Source: CAIZGX01 sp044354975 (GTDB lineage: Bacteria; Bacteroidota; Bacteroidia; Flavobacteriales_D; Sanyastnellaceae). From it: 64,000 bases of DNA. Position numbers and translations under genes: made by a program. Positions 15,290 through 24,115 of this stretch are shown here, one piece after another (within the stretch, counting starts at the first letter, position 1; the number at the start of each line of letters is the position of its first letter). The stretch spans positions 3,234 through 67,233 of the forward strand of contig JBIKZA010000003.1 in NCBI GenBank assembly GCA_044354975.1, read 5' to 3'. The notes under the pieces were generated by a model, which saw nothing but the letters and a program-made list of their open reading frames with translations, was not told the origin of the DNA and searched no databases.

Positions 15290-16606
15290 ATGATTCTAGC
15301 GTTTCAACTCATACTTTCCCTTTCCATTCTCATTGTCCTTCACGAACTGGGACACTTCATTCCTGCACGACTTTTCAAAATTCGCGTAGAGAAATTTTAC
15401 CTCTTCTTCGACCCCTGGTTCAGCTTAGTTAAAAAGAAAAAAGGAGATACCGAATACGGTATCGGTTGGCTGCCTCTAGGCGGTTACGTGAAAATTGCAG
15501 GAATGGTAGACGAAAGCATGGACAAAGATGCCATGGCTCTTCCACCACAAGATTGGGAATTCCGCGCGAAACCAGCTTGGCAACGACTCATCGTTATGAT
15601 GGGAGGAGTTATCGTAAACATGATCGTTGGATTCGTACTATACGCCATTATACTCGGAGTATGGGGACGCGATGTTCTTCCCGTTGAAAATGTGAAGTTC
15701 GGTGTGCACGTGAACGAAACCATGAAGGCAGCCGGATTCCAAGAAGGAGATAAAATCTTAGCCCTAAACGGAGAACGCCCTGAAAGCTTCAGCGAAGTAA
15801 ACAAATCGCTTCTTGTAGATAATATTTCTACAGTTACCATTGAAAGAGACGGACAGAAAATGGACATCTCCATTCCTGCAAACATTGGTCAGCAATTGGT
15901 AGATGGAGGAGTGAAGACTGCCCCTTTCGCAGTAAGACTTCCTTGCGTAGTCGACAGCGTAGTGGCAGGAAACAAAGCCGCCGAAGCCGGTTTAATGAAA
16001 GGAGACAGCGTAATTGGTTTGGGCGATGTTCATTCGATTTACTTCAACGATATAAAAGCGGAATTGAACAACAAGAAAGGACAAACCGTTCCAATGTGGG
16101 TGAAGAGAAACGGACAAGAAGTACAGTTGAATGTTGGAATTAACGACGATGGAACCATTGGTTTCATTCCGAAAGCAGACGTAAAACAATTCGGTGTTGA
16201 AACCCTTCATTACGGATTCTTCGCTGCTATTCCTGCTGGTGCATCGTGGGCATGGGAAACATTCACAGACTACGGTAGTCAATTGAAATATTTATTCTCT
16301 TCATCAGGAGCGAAGCAAGTAGGCGGATTCGGTTCATTTGCAAAAATGTTCCCAGACACTTGGGACTGGGCCATCTTCTGGGAACGCACTGCTTTCATTT
16401 CATTGATATTAGCCTTCATGAACATGCTTCCGATTCCAGCATTGGACGGTGGACACGTGATGTTCTTGCTTTGGGAAATGATTACCGGAAGAGCAGTGAG
16501 TCAAAAGATTTTAGAAAAGGCGCAAGTTGTAGGAATGGTGCTTCTTCTAGGACTTATGCTTTGGGGAAATATCCTAGATATTTTCAGAGCTGTAGTTGGA
16601 AAGTAA
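15290..16606 (+). CDS. rseP: RIP metalloprotease RseP (site-2 protease family)
   Basis: An intramembrane zinc protease that cleaves membrane-bound anti-sigma factors and signal-peptide remnants in the inner membrane. The 438-residue protein has the zinc motif HELGH in its first membrane helix (residues 18-22), two PDZ-like regions in the middle (about 125-340), and the conserved NMLPIPALDGGH segment near residue 380 that supplies the third zinc ligand. Length and topology match the family. It sits alone between tRNA-Asn and tRNA-Leu and reads toward the latter. Confidence 0.95.
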   Translation: MILAFQLILSLSILIVLHELGHFIPARLFKIRVEKFYLFFDPWFSLVKKKKGDTEYGIGWLPLGGYVKIAGMVDESMDKDAMALPPQDWEFRAKPAWQRLIVMMGGVIVNMIVGFVLYAIILGVWGRDVLPVENVKFGVHVNETMKAAGFQEGDKILALNGERPESFSEVNKSLLVDNISTVTIERDGQKMDISIPANIGQQLVDGGVKTAPFAVRLPCVVDSVVAGNKAAEAGLMKGDSVIGLGDVHSIYFNDIKAELNNKKGQTVPMWVKRNGQEVQLNVGINDDGTIGFIPKADVKQFGVETLHYGFFAAIPAGASWAWETFTDYGSQLKYLFSSSGAKQVGGFGSFAKMFPDTWDWAIFWERTAFISLILAFMNMLPIPALDGGHVMFLLWEMITGRAVSQKILEKAQVVGMVLLLGLMLWGNILDIFRAVVGK

Positions 16607-16624
16607 AAAACGTGTTTATATTTG
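16596..16624 (+). promoter_or_regulatory. Promoter of tRNA-Leu (-33 TTG and -7 box)
   Basis: TTG at 16596-16598 and TATATTTG at 16617-16624 are separated by 18 bases, close to the Bacteroidota spacing. The -33 element lies inside the last codons of rseP. The mature tRNA begins 22 bases after the -7 box. Confidence 0.7.
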
Positions 16625-16646
16625 CACTCCTCAAAAGTGAGGAATT

Positions 16647-16728
16647 GCCTAGATGGCGGAATTGGTAGACGCGCACGACTCAAAATCGTGTGTCCTCGGG
16701 CATGTGGGTTCGATTCCCACTCTGGGTA
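16647..16728 (+). tRNA. tRNA-Leu (CAA)
   Basis: An 82-base class II tRNA. The acceptor stem GCCTAGA/TCTGGGT pairs over 7 bp, the D arm begins TGGCGGAATTGGTAGACGC as in leucine tRNAs, the anticodon stem-loop CACGA-CTCAAAA-TCGTG gives CAA, a variable arm (TGTCCTCGGGCA) follows, and the T arm contains GGTTCGATTCC. CCA is not encoded. Confidence 0.95.
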
Positions 16729-16733
16729 CAGAG

Positions 16734-16755
16734 AAAGGCTTCTTCGGAAGCCTTT
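16734..16755 (+). terminator. Terminator after tRNA-Leu
   Basis: A perfect 9-bp stem (aaaggcttc / gaagccttt) with a ttcg tetraloop is followed by a T-run, six bases after the tRNA. Confidence 0.92.
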
Positions 16756-16788
16756 TTTTATGGGGTATATTTTCAAGGTGTAAAACAA

Positions 16789-16868
16789 GGTTCTGCGAAA
16801 GGTCCTGCGGAAGGTCGCTACGCGAAGCGTCCTTGCAAAGCACCTTGTGCAACATCTTTCGCAGAATC
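16789..16868. repeat. Intergenic imperfect inverted-repeat element related to the glycosyltransferase repeat
   Basis: The left arm ggttctgcgaaaggt (16789-16803) pairs with atctttcgcagaatc (16854-16868) at 13 of 15 positions; the centre contains a second short inverted repeat around gctacgcgaagcg. The right half (16831-16868) matches 36 of 38 bases at 38875-38912 inside the glycosyltransferase repeat. It fills the gap between the tRNA-Leu terminator and arsR and resembles a small non-coding mobile repeat. Confidence 0.7.
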
Positions 16869-16908
16869 TATGAAATTGTATCGTAATATTGCAATATACA
16901 AATATCAA

Positions 16909-17238
16909 ATGGGGACCACGAAATCAGATCTATTCAATAAAAAACAAAACGAAACAGCTTCGATGTTGAAAGCCATTGCACACCCTGCTCGCATTGCCAT
17001 TGTTGAATATTTAATGAATGTGGAATCGTGTGTATGCGGAGATATTGTGAGCCAGCTTCCACTTGCGCAACCCACTGTTTCGCAACACTTGAAAGAGTTG
17101 AAGCTCGCCGGGATTATTCAAGGATCTATCGAAGGTAATTCCATTTGCTACTGCTTGAATGAAAAGGCCATTCAAAAACTAAAGGTCTATTTTGAAACAA
17201 TAGAGAACAAAATTTCGAAACAAAATAAATGCTGCTAA
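16909..17238 (+). CDS. arsR: ArsR/SmtB family transcriptional regulator
   Basis: A 109-residue winged-helix repressor. The DNA-binding helix is in PLAQPTVSQHLKELKLAGII, and the metal-sensing region ESCVCGD resembles the CVC motif of arsenite-sensing ArsR; three Cys-containing residues also lie at the C terminus (KCC). It heads an operon with acr3 and arsC, so it very probably represses them until arsenite binds. I start at 16909 (MGTTKSD); an in-frame ATG at 16870 is possible but has little family-like sequence. An AT-rich palindrome (attgcaat) just upstream could be part of an operator. Confidence 0.9.
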   Translation: MGTTKSDLFNKKQNETASMLKAIAHPARIAIVEYLMNVESCVCGDIVSQLPLAQPTVSQHLKELKLAGIIQGSIEGNSICYCLNEKAIQKLKVYFETIENKISKQNKCC

Positions 17239-17247
17239 TTTTTTTCT

Positions 17248-18282
17248 ATGCAACCCAAATTAAAATTTCTCGATCGCTTCCTTACGCTGTGGATCTTTTT
17301 GGCCATGGCTGTAGGCGTTGGACTTGGATATTTCTTTCCGAGTATAGCAAACATCACCAACAGTTTTTCAGTTGGAACAACAAATATTCCCTTAGCAGTC
17401 GGACTCATTCTCATGATGTTTCCGCCCCTAGCAAAAGTGAACTACAGTCTTTTGCCGAAAGCGTTTCAAGATAAAAAAGTAATGACGCTTTCCTTACTCT
17501 TGAATTGGATTGTGGGCCCGATCCTAATGTTCGTTTTAGCCATCGTGTTCCTTCGCGATCAGCCGCATTACATGGTTGGATTAATTCTAATCGGACTCGC
17601 GCGATGCATTGCCATGGTTATCGTGTGGAACGATCTCGCGGGAGGAAACAGAGAATACGGCGCATTACTCATTGCCTTGAACAGCGTGTTTCAAGTGCTG
17701 TCGTATTCTTTCTATGCATGGCTATTCATTAATGTTCTTCCAAACACGTTGGGACTCGGAAACTTCAGTGTTTCTGTGCCTATGAGTGAAGTCACACAAA
17801 GCGTTTTAATCTTTTTGGGAATTCCATTTCTCGCTGGATTTCTCACGCGCTATTTTCTTATTCAATCGAAAGGAGAAGAATGGTACAACCGCAAATTCAT
17901 TCCGAAAATTTCGCCCATTACACTTTACGCGTTGCTCTTCACCATTGTTTTAATGTTTAGTTTGAAAGGTGATAAAATTTTGGAACTTCCCTTCGATGTT
18001 TTGCGCATCGCCGTCCCACTCGTGATTTATTTTGCACTCATGTTTTTCGTGAGCTTCTTCGTGAACAAGTCAATGGGTGTAGACTACGCGAAGAACGCGG
18101 CCATTTCATTCACCGCAACAGGAAATAATTTCGAGTTAGCCATTGCCGTTGCAATCTCCGTTTTCGGAATTCATTCTGCGGAAGCGTTCGTTGGTGTCAT
18201 TGGTCCGTTGGTGGAAGTGCCCGTTCTTATTCTATTGGTGAAAGCCAGTTTATTCCTCAAGAAAAAATATTATTCCGCATGA
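17248..18282 (+). CDS. acr3: ACR3 family arsenite efflux transporter
   Basis: A 344-residue inner-membrane protein with about ten predicted helices that exports arsenite using the proton gradient. It carries the ACR3 signature around the conserved Cys in GLARCIAMVIVWNDLAGG (about residues 119-136), the residue implicated in transport, and the late helix motif TGNNFELAIAVAI typical of this superfamily. It starts 10 bases after arsR and overlaps arsC by four bases. Confidence 0.96.
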   Translation: MQPKLKFLDRFLTLWIFLAMAVGVGLGYFFPSIANITNSFSVGTTNIPLAVGLILMMFPPLAKVNYSLLPKAFQDKKVMTLSLLLNWIVGPILMFVLAIVFLRDQPHYMVGLILIGLARCIAMVIVWNDLAGGNREYGALLIALNSVFQVLSYSFYAWLFINVLPNTLGLGNFSVSVPMSEVTQSVLIFLGIPFLAGFLTRYFLIQSKGEEWYNRKFIPKISPITLYALLFTIVLMFSLKGDKILELPFDVLRIAVPLVIYFALMFFVSFFVNKSMGVDYAKNAAISFTATGNNFELAIAVAISVFGIHSAEAFVGVIGPLVEVPVLILLVKASLFLKKKYYSA

Positions 18283-18692
18283 AAAACATTTTAGTTCTCT
18301 GCACAGGAAACAGTTGCAGAAGTCAAATTGCCGAAGGTTTCCTTCGTCATTACGCTGGAGAAAAAGCGAACATTTACAGCGCGGGTGTTGAAACGCATGG
18401 TGTGAATCCGCGTGCCATTTCAATCATGAACGAAGTTGGAATTGATCTTTCAAATCACACGTCGAATCACGTCGATGAATACATAGACATCAATTTCGAT
18501 TTTGTGATTACGGTATGCGACAACGCGAAAGAACGCTGTCCTTATTTTCCAACCAACGCAGAAAAATTCCATTACAATTTCCCAGATCCAGCAAAGGCTT
18601 CAGGAACGGAAGAAGAAATTGTGAATGAATTTAGAAGAGTTCGTTTACTCATAGATGATTATTGCAAAGATTTCGTGGTTAAGCATTTTTAG
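18279..18692 (+). CDS. arsC: Thioredoxin-coupled arsenate reductase ArsC
   Basis: A 137-residue low-molecular-weight phosphatase-like reductase that converts arsenate to arsenite. The P-loop LCTGNSCRS carries nucleophilic Cys, and the redox relay Cys pair is present in ITVCDNAKERCP (about residues 82 and 89), the pattern of the Bacillus/Staphylococcus enzyme recycled by thioredoxin. It overlaps acr3 by four bases; arsenite made here is exported by that transporter. Confidence 0.95.
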   Translation: MKNILVLCTGNSCRSQIAEGFLRHYAGEKANIYSAGVETHGVNPRAISIMNEVGIDLSNHTSNHVDEYIDINFDFVITVCDNAKERCPYFPTNAEKFHYNFPDPAKASGTEEEIVNEFRRVRLLIDDYCKDFVVKHF

Positions 18693-18744
18693 AAAATGTT
18701 TCGCGTGTAAATTGCTTGAAATTTCGAAAAAAATCAGATAAGCT

Positions 18745-19188
18745 ATGAGTTCAGTAAAGGAATATGTTGAAGGTCTTCCCGAAGATCGTCAAGTGATAAT
18801 AAAGAAGCTTCAAACGCTCATTAAGAAAAATATTCCGAAGGGATTCGAAGAACAAATGAGTTACGGTATGATTGGATACGTAGTTCCGCATAAGATTTAT
18901 CCAGATGGTTATCACTGCGATCCGAAATTGCCGCTTCCATTTTTGGCTCTTGCTTCGCAGAAAAATTTCATTGCTCTTTATCACATGGGAGTGTATGCGA
19001 AACCAGAATTGTACGATTGGTTTGTTGCGGAATTCCCCAAGCATTGCAAGTCGAAATTAGACATGGGGAAGTCGTGCATTCGCTTCAAAAAAATGGAAGA
19101 TATTCCTTACGATTTAATTGCAGAATTGGTGACGAAAATGACGGTGCAAGATTGGATTTCCTTTTACGAAAAAAATTACAAGAAGTAA
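18745..19188 (+). CDS. DUF1801 domain-containing protein
   Basis: A 147-residue cytosolic protein with the DUF1801/YdhG-like layout: VKEYVEGLPEDR at the N terminus, EEQMSYGMIGYVVP, the aromatic patch FIALYHMGVYAKPEL, and GKSCIRFKKMEDIPYDLI. The family fold is known but its biochemical role is not settled. It lies 52 bases after arsC in the same direction and may or may not be cotranscribed with it. It ends one base before the convergent MBL gene. Confidence 0.85.
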   Translation: MSSVKEYVEGLPEDRQVIIKKLQTLIKKNIPKGFEEQMSYGMIGYVVPHKIYPDGYHCDPKLPLPFLALASQKNFIALYHMGVYAKPELYDWFVAEFPKHCKSKLDMGKSCIRFKKMEDIPYDLIAELVTKMTVQDWISFYEKNYKK

Positions 19189-19189
19189 A

Positions 19190-19828
19190 TTAATTTCCGT
19201 TCACAAAAGGATTCTCTCTTTTCTCAGCACCAATGGTGGTGGTGTCTCCGTGTCCGCAATAGATAACCGTTTCTTCAGGAAGCGTGTACATTTTTGTTCG
19301 AATGGAAGTGGCCAACGTATCGAAATCTCCACCTGGCAAATCGGTGCGACCGATGCTTCTTTCGAACAATACATCTCCGCTGAAAACAACTCCCACTTCG
19401 CTGAAATAAAAAGCCACATGTCCAGGACTGTGCCCAGGGACAAAAAGCACGTCTGTTTCAAAACCGTGTCGATTCATTTTTCCTTCTTGAAGAAGATATT
19501 CAGGCTCAGGTCCAGCGGTGTAGGGAATGCCGTACATGCCTGCTACCATTTCACTTCGTTCAATATTCACCTCGTCCAACTCATGAGCAATGCCCTTCAA
19601 CCCGAATTCACGAAAGCAAAAATCCAATCCCATAATGTGGTCTATGTGGCAGTGCGTGAGCCAAACATCGACAACGGTTAATTCTTCCGATTTCAACCAA
19701 GAAAGAAAATCAGACTCCTCAATACGATTGCTCATGCCCGGATCAATGATAATCGCTTGTTTTTCACTGTTCCAAATGACATGCGTATTCTCAGAAAAGG
19801 CGTTGAATTGAAAAGATTGAATATTCAT
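19190..19828 (-). CDS. MBL fold metallo-hydrolase (glyoxalase II-like)
   Basis: A 212-residue cytosolic hydrolase with the metal-binding motif THCHIDH, the second ligand region VPGHSPGHV, the aspartate in FSGDVLF and the final His in GHGDTTTIG. The family includes hydroxyacylglutathione hydrolases and related thioesterases; the substrate here is unknown. The start at 19828 (MNIQSFQF) fits the family and a -7 box at 19852-19859; a longer upstream frame would run across the divergent gene's promoter. Confidence 0.92.
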   Translation of the reverse strand: MNIQSFQFNAFSENTHVIWNSEKQAIIIDPGMSNRIEESDFLSWLKSEELTVVDVWLTHCHIDHIMGLDFCFREFGLKGIAHELDEVNIERSEMVAGMYGIPYTAGPEPEYLLQEGKMNRHGFETDVLFVPGHSPGHVAFYFSEVGVVFSGDVLFERSIGRTDLPGGDFDTLATSIRTKMYTLPEETVIYCGHGDTTTIGAEKRENPFVNGN

Positions 19829-19843
19829 TGCGACGAGGTATTT

Positions 19844-19851
19844 TATGTTTG
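19844..19851 (+). promoter_or_regulatory. -7 box for the PD40/beta-barrel protein
   Basis: TATGTTTG matches TAnnTTTG and ends 24 bases before the ATG at 19876. It abuts a -7 box on the opposite strand. Confidence 0.55.
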
Positions 19852-19859
19852 CAAAAATA
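19852..19859 (-). promoter_or_regulatory. -7 box for the MBL hydrolase gene
   Basis: On the minus strand these bases read TATTTTTG, an exact match. It directly adjoins the plus-strand box at 19844-19851, so the two divergent promoters interlock. Confidence 0.5.
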
Positions 19860-19875
19860 CGCGTACTTTGGTAGT

Positions 19876-22800
19876 ATGATTCGCGGAAAGGGACCAACGT
19901 TTTATATTCTATTCGTTCTGTTGGTGCTGAACTCAATTTCAGGTCAAGCCCAATTTTACAGAGGTTCCAATGTTTCTTTCGGGAAAAACCGCGTTCAACA
20001 CAAGCCTTTCGATTGGTCGTTTTTTCCCGGAGAGCATTTTGAAGTTTATTATTATCAAGGCGGACAGCAGATAGCTGAACGATCACTGCTGTATTGTGAA
20101 CAGGAAAAAACACGCCTTCAAAAGTTTTTCAATGTCCAACTCGACGATAAAATTCAAGTGGTTTGTTTCAACAAACAAAGTGAATTTCGTCAAAGCAATT
20201 TAGGATTAACGGACGAAGAAACCGCGAGCATTGGCGGAGCAACGAATATTTTAGGAAATAAAATGTTTGTGTATTTCGAAGGCACCGATCAAGAACTGCG
20301 CGAGCAAATTGCCTTGGGTCTTTCACGAATTATGTATTTGCAATTGATGTACGGTGGCGATTGGAGAAGCGTGGTTCGCGGAAACAATCGCATAGCCATT
20401 CCCACGTGGTATTCCGAAGGTGTAATTCGCTATGCGGCATTGAAAGACCAACGCGAGAGTGAACGCACTGCCGAGGATTGGTTCGCCAGCGCACGCTACC
20501 CGAACATTCACAGATTAACTGGAAAACAAGCGGAATTTGTTGGGCATAGCTTCTGGTCATACATTGGAAACATCTACGGTGAAAATGTTGTGCTCGGAAT
20601 TTTAAACATGACGCAATTGTTCCGCGGCACCGACGGCGGATTTCAATATGTCATTGGAAGAAACACAGAGACCGTTGTGGGCGACTATCAGCGCTTTTTA
20701 GAACAAGGAAGAGATCTAGTTAAAGTAGAAGAGGAGTTGTCTAATCTTCATGTTAAACGAAAGAAGTTCCAATTGCTCGAACCTGAATTGGTTGGAAAAT
20801 TCAAAAATGAATACCTGCACGTAACGCCTTCGCACGATCATCTGAAATGGGCGTACACCATGCACAACAAAGGTGAATACACGGTCTATATCTACGATAC
20901 AGAGTCGAAGGAAAAAACGAAAGTAGCTCGTGGAGATTTTAAGAGTGATCGCATTCCAGACGAAAGCACGCCGCAACTGGCGTGGCATCCGAATGGTCAA
21001 GTGCTGTCATACGTTACCGAGAAAAACGGCAAACTATTTTGGAACACCTACCAACTTGAAACCGAAGAAAAATCTTCGAAGGAATTATTTCAGGTTGAAA
21101 AAATACAGAGCATGTATTATGCTCCAGATGGAAAGAAGGTGGTTATAAGTGCAACCCTAAATGGAAAAACGAATATCTGTCTATTGCCTATAACTGCGAA
21201 TATTCCTCAGAAATTAACTGACGATAATTTCGACGATACAGATCCAGTTTTTTCTGCGGATGGAAATACAATTTACTTCAGTTCAAACAGAGGCAGTAAC
21301 CTCGCCTTGAACTACAACGACAGCATTCGTTCAGAGGATTCAAATTTCCATATATATAAATTGAAATTAACCGACGATTATAAAAACGAAGACCTCATTC
21401 AATTGACGAATGTGAATTATTCCGATCGAAAGTTGGCTTTAGCGAAGGACAATAAAATTCAATTTATTCGAAGTAAAGTCTTGTATGATGAGCGTTGCTC
21501 GGTATACAGAGACAGCGCAATTTCGAGCATTGATACGACCATACATTATCGTTATTTCAATGTTACAGAGGTGTTGCAAAAATCGACTCGACAAACGACA
21601 GGTTTTTTCATAGGTTCTGATTTCAAAGAAGGAATCTGGATAGCCCATGAGTTGGGAGTTCCTTATGCCACAGATGTGAGTTTGGTGAATGATAGAGCTA
21701 TAGAAATTGAAGGCGATGAGAGTCAACCGGAAAAAGAAAAGGCTCCGTATTCTGAAATGATTTGGTTTCCCAAGAAGAAAGATGCAACGCGAATCGACAC
21801 CGAAAACTTTGCATTTCCAGGAGATAAAAAACGTCAGCAAGAAAGTTTGAAACAGTCAGAGGTGCTCACAAAATTGACGAAAATAGAAATTCCGAAGACA
21901 AAGAATTACATGGTGAATTACACCACGAGTTATGTGCAATCTTCCGTCGACAATCAGTTTGCGAGTTCGTTTTACCAGAACTACACAGGGCCTACAAGCA
22001 TCTCCCCAGGGTTTTCAGGATTCTTTAAAGTTGGAATTTCAGACTTAATGGAAGACTACAAGTTAACCGCCGGTGTTCGAATAGCTGCCAACTTCAACAA
22101 CAGTGATTTCGGATTGTCTTTTGAAAACTTGAAAAACCGTTGGGACAAGAAAGTTTCTTTGCAACGACAAGGACAAGAGATTACGCAGGAGTACGCCACA
22201 ATTCGTGTTCAAACCTATAGCCTAACACACGAATGGAAATACCCGTTCACAGAGACAAGTGCCGTTAAGTTAACTGCAGTAGGGCGCAACGACCGAATGG
22301 TCGTTCTGTCGAGTGATCCATACACAGCGTCGTATAAGAATCAGAACGAATGGAACATTGGAGGTAAGGTTGAATACATTTTCGACAACACCTACATCAA
22401 AGGTTTGAATTATAGAACAGGTACTCGCTTTAAGGCATGGGGAGAACACTTCCGCCAACCGAACAAGCTGAAAGAACAAAATTCCATCTACGTTGTGGGT
22501 TTTGATTTCCGCCATTATCAACCCATTCATCGCGATTTAATTTTTGCGTTTCGTTTATGCGGAAGCAGTTCCTTCGGCGATTACAAAGTGGTCAATTATT
22601 TGGGTGGAGTAGACAATTGGCTGGGGCAGAAAGTAGACAATTCTGTTCTTGTCTCTGCTACACAAGGATACACATTTCAGGCCTTTGCAGGGCCGTTGAG
22701 AGGTTTCTACGTGAATGCGCGAAATGGAAACAACTTCGTTTTAAGTAATTCAGAATTGCGCCTACCGCTCTTCCGATATTTAAGTAATCGTTCTATCAAA

Positions 22801-23088
22801 TCAGATTTCGCCGACAATTTTCAAGTCATTGGATTCTTCGATATTGGAAGTGCGTGGACCGGGAAAAGTCCATACGACGACGCGAATGACTTCAACACAA
22901 TTACGTTAACACAGACTCCAGTAACAGTGCAATTGAGAAGCAACAAGGAGCCGATCATTTACGGATATGGATTCGGATTGCGTTCGAAAGTTTTAGGTTA
23001 TCACATGCGCGCCGATTGGGCGTGGGGAGTAGATGATAAGACGGTATTGCCGCGTGTGTTTTACTTGTCCTTGAACTTGGATTTCTAA
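19876..23088 (+). CDS. Envelope protein with peptidase-MA-like region, PD40 repeats and a C-terminal beta-barrel
   Basis: A 1070-residue protein with a signal peptide (ending SGQAQF). Residues about 30-270 resemble the gluzincin-like N-terminal region of TolB-like Bacteroidota proteins, but the expected HExxH is absent (the aligned helix reads REQIALGLSRIMY), so it is probably not a protease. PD40/TolB-like beta-propeller repeats follow (about 300-560, for example DTDPVFSADGNTIYFSSN). From about 690 to the end the pattern is that of an outer-membrane beta-barrel of Omp85-like character, ending in F. The start at 19876 is set by the promoter at 19844-19851. Function unknown. Confidence 0.8.
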   Translation: MIRGKGPTFYILFVLLVLNSISGQAQFYRGSNVSFGKNRVQHKPFDWSFFPGEHFEVYYYQGGQQIAERSLLYCEQEKTRLQKFFNVQLDDKIQVVCFNKQSEFRQSNLGLTDEETASIGGATNILGNKMFVYFEGTDQELREQIALGLSRIMYLQLMYGGDWRSVVRGNNRIAIPTWYSEGVIRYAALKDQRESERTAEDWFASARYPNIHRLTGKQAEFVGHSFWSYIGNIYGENVVLGILNMTQLFRGTDGGFQYVIGRNTETVVGDYQRFLEQGRDLVKVEEELSNLHVKRKKFQLLEPELVGKFKNEYLHVTPSHDHLKWAYTMHNKGEYTVYIYDTESKEKTKVARGDFKSDRIPDESTPQLAWHPNGQVLSYVTEKNGKLFWNTYQLETEEKSSKELFQVEKIQSMYYAPDGKKVVISATLNGKTNICLLPITANIPQKLTDDNFDDTDPVFSADGNTIYFSSNRGSNLALNYNDSIRSEDSNFHIYKLKLTDDYKNEDLIQLTNVNYSDRKLALAKDNKIQFIRSKVLYDERCSVYRDSAISSIDTTIHYRYFNVTEVLQKSTRQTTGFFIGSDFKEGIWIAHELGVPYATDVSLVNDRAIEIEGDESQPEKEKAPYSEMIWFPKKKDATRIDTENFAFPGDKKRQQESLKQSEVLTKLTKIEIPKTKNYMVNYTTSYVQSSVDNQFASSFYQNYTGPTSISPGFSGFFKVGISDLMEDYKLTAGVRIAANFNNSDFGLSFENLKNRWDKKVSLQRQGQEITQEYATIRVQTYSLTHEWKYPFTETSAVKLTAVGRNDRMVVLSSDPYTASYKNQNEWNIGGKVEYIFDNTYIKGLNYRTGTRFKAWGEHFRQPNKLKEQNSIYVVGFDFRHYQPIHRDLIFAFRLCGSSSFGDYKVVNYLGGVDNWLGQKVDNSVLVSATQGYTFQAFAGPLRGFYVNARNGNNFVLSNSELRLPLFRYLSNRSIKSDFADNFQVIGFFDIGSAWTGKSPYDDANDFNTITLTQTPVTVQLRSNKEPIIYGYGFGLRSKVLGYHMRADWAWGVDDKTVLPRVFYLSLNLDF

Positions 23089-23089
23089 G

Positions 23090-24115
23090 TTATTTCAAAT
23101 TCCAAACAGTGTAAGCTAAGGTGTGTCCAACCGCTTTTAAAGTGGGTTTGCTTATGACACTCATATTGTCTGAATGCGTGTGATGTGAACCTCCGAATTC
23201 AAACTGAGTTCCCATGAAATTTGGACGCATATCTACAATGTCTAGTGAAGGAACATTCGCTTGAATCATGAACAAATGGTCATCAACAATTCCAGCAGTT
23301 TCTTCGTTTTGAAAATATTCGCCGTAACCCAGTTTCGCAGCATTTCCCCAAATGCGATTCACTGCATTTCCTGCCGATTGCATGGAATATCCTTCCTTGT
23401 TGAAACGCGCTCCCTCTGCACCAACCATATCAAGAAGCACAGCATATCTCATTGTGCGTTGTGGCTTTTGTTTCGCCCATAATTGCGAACCAAGACACCA
23501 CGTGTAAGCGTCGTTTTCTCCGTCGGTAGCCCACTCAGGTTTTCCTCCGTCTTCACTATCGAATAAAATAAAATCAATGCCAATGTCTTCAGGTAAATCT
23601 TTTGAAATACGCGCCAATTCCAACAAAACACCTACACCACTTGCGCCGTCATTCGCTCCGTCTATGGGTTGTTTGTGTTTGCTCGGATCAGGATCTTTAT
23701 CTCCATACGGACGGCTGTCCCAATGCGCAGCCAATACAATGCGCTTCGAGGCTCCTGCATGAATAGAAGCAATTATATTTCGAACAGGAGTGTTTCCACC
23801 TTCCCAATTGGGCATAGTGCCTACTTGTTCTTTAACGGTACAATTGTAACTTTTGAATTTTTCAATCAGCCAATTTCCGCATGCTGCGTGATTCGCATTT
23901 CCTGGAACACGCGGACCAAAAGCCACTTGTTTTTGAATGAAGGCATAACAACTGTCGGTCATGAAATCGGCAGGTTCTAAAACAGTGCCATTCTCAGTGG
24001 TATTGTTTTCTGCGCTCTTTGATTTTCTGAAATACGGTTCTAACGTCTTGAATAGAAGAACCCCTACAACTAACGCAATAAGCACAATGGCTATGACCTT
24101 TTTATTATTTTTCAT
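23090..24115 (-). CDS. M28 family metallopeptidase (glutaminyl-cyclase-like)
   Basis: A 341-residue exported enzyme with one N-terminal hydrophobic segment (about 7-27) that is either a signal peptide or an anchor. The zinc ligands are visible in VLAAHWDSRP, DGANDGASGVGVLLELAR and the last region GGSHHTHSDN. The sequence around these is closest to the glutaminyl cyclase branch of M28, so it could cyclise N-terminal glutamine or act as an aminopeptidase. It overlaps the 3' end of cysS by 11 bases and is likely cotranscribed. Confidence 0.9.
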   Translation of the reverse strand: MKNNKKVIAIVLIALVVGVLLFKTLEPYFRKSKSAENNTTENGTVLEPADFMTDSCYAFIQKQVAFGPRVPGNANHAACGNWLIEKFKSYNCTVKEQVGTMPNWEGGNTPVRNIIASIHAGASKRIVLAAHWDSRPYGDKDPDPSKHKQPIDGANDGASGVGVLLELARISKDLPEDIGIDFILFDSEDGGKPEWATDGENDAYTWCLGSQLWAKQKPQRTMRYAVLLDMVGAEGARFNKEGYSMQSAGNAVNRIWGNAAKLGYGEYFQNEETAGIVDDHLFMIQANVPSLDIVDMRPNFMGTQFEFGGSHHTHSDNMSVISKPTLKAVGHTLAYTVWNLK

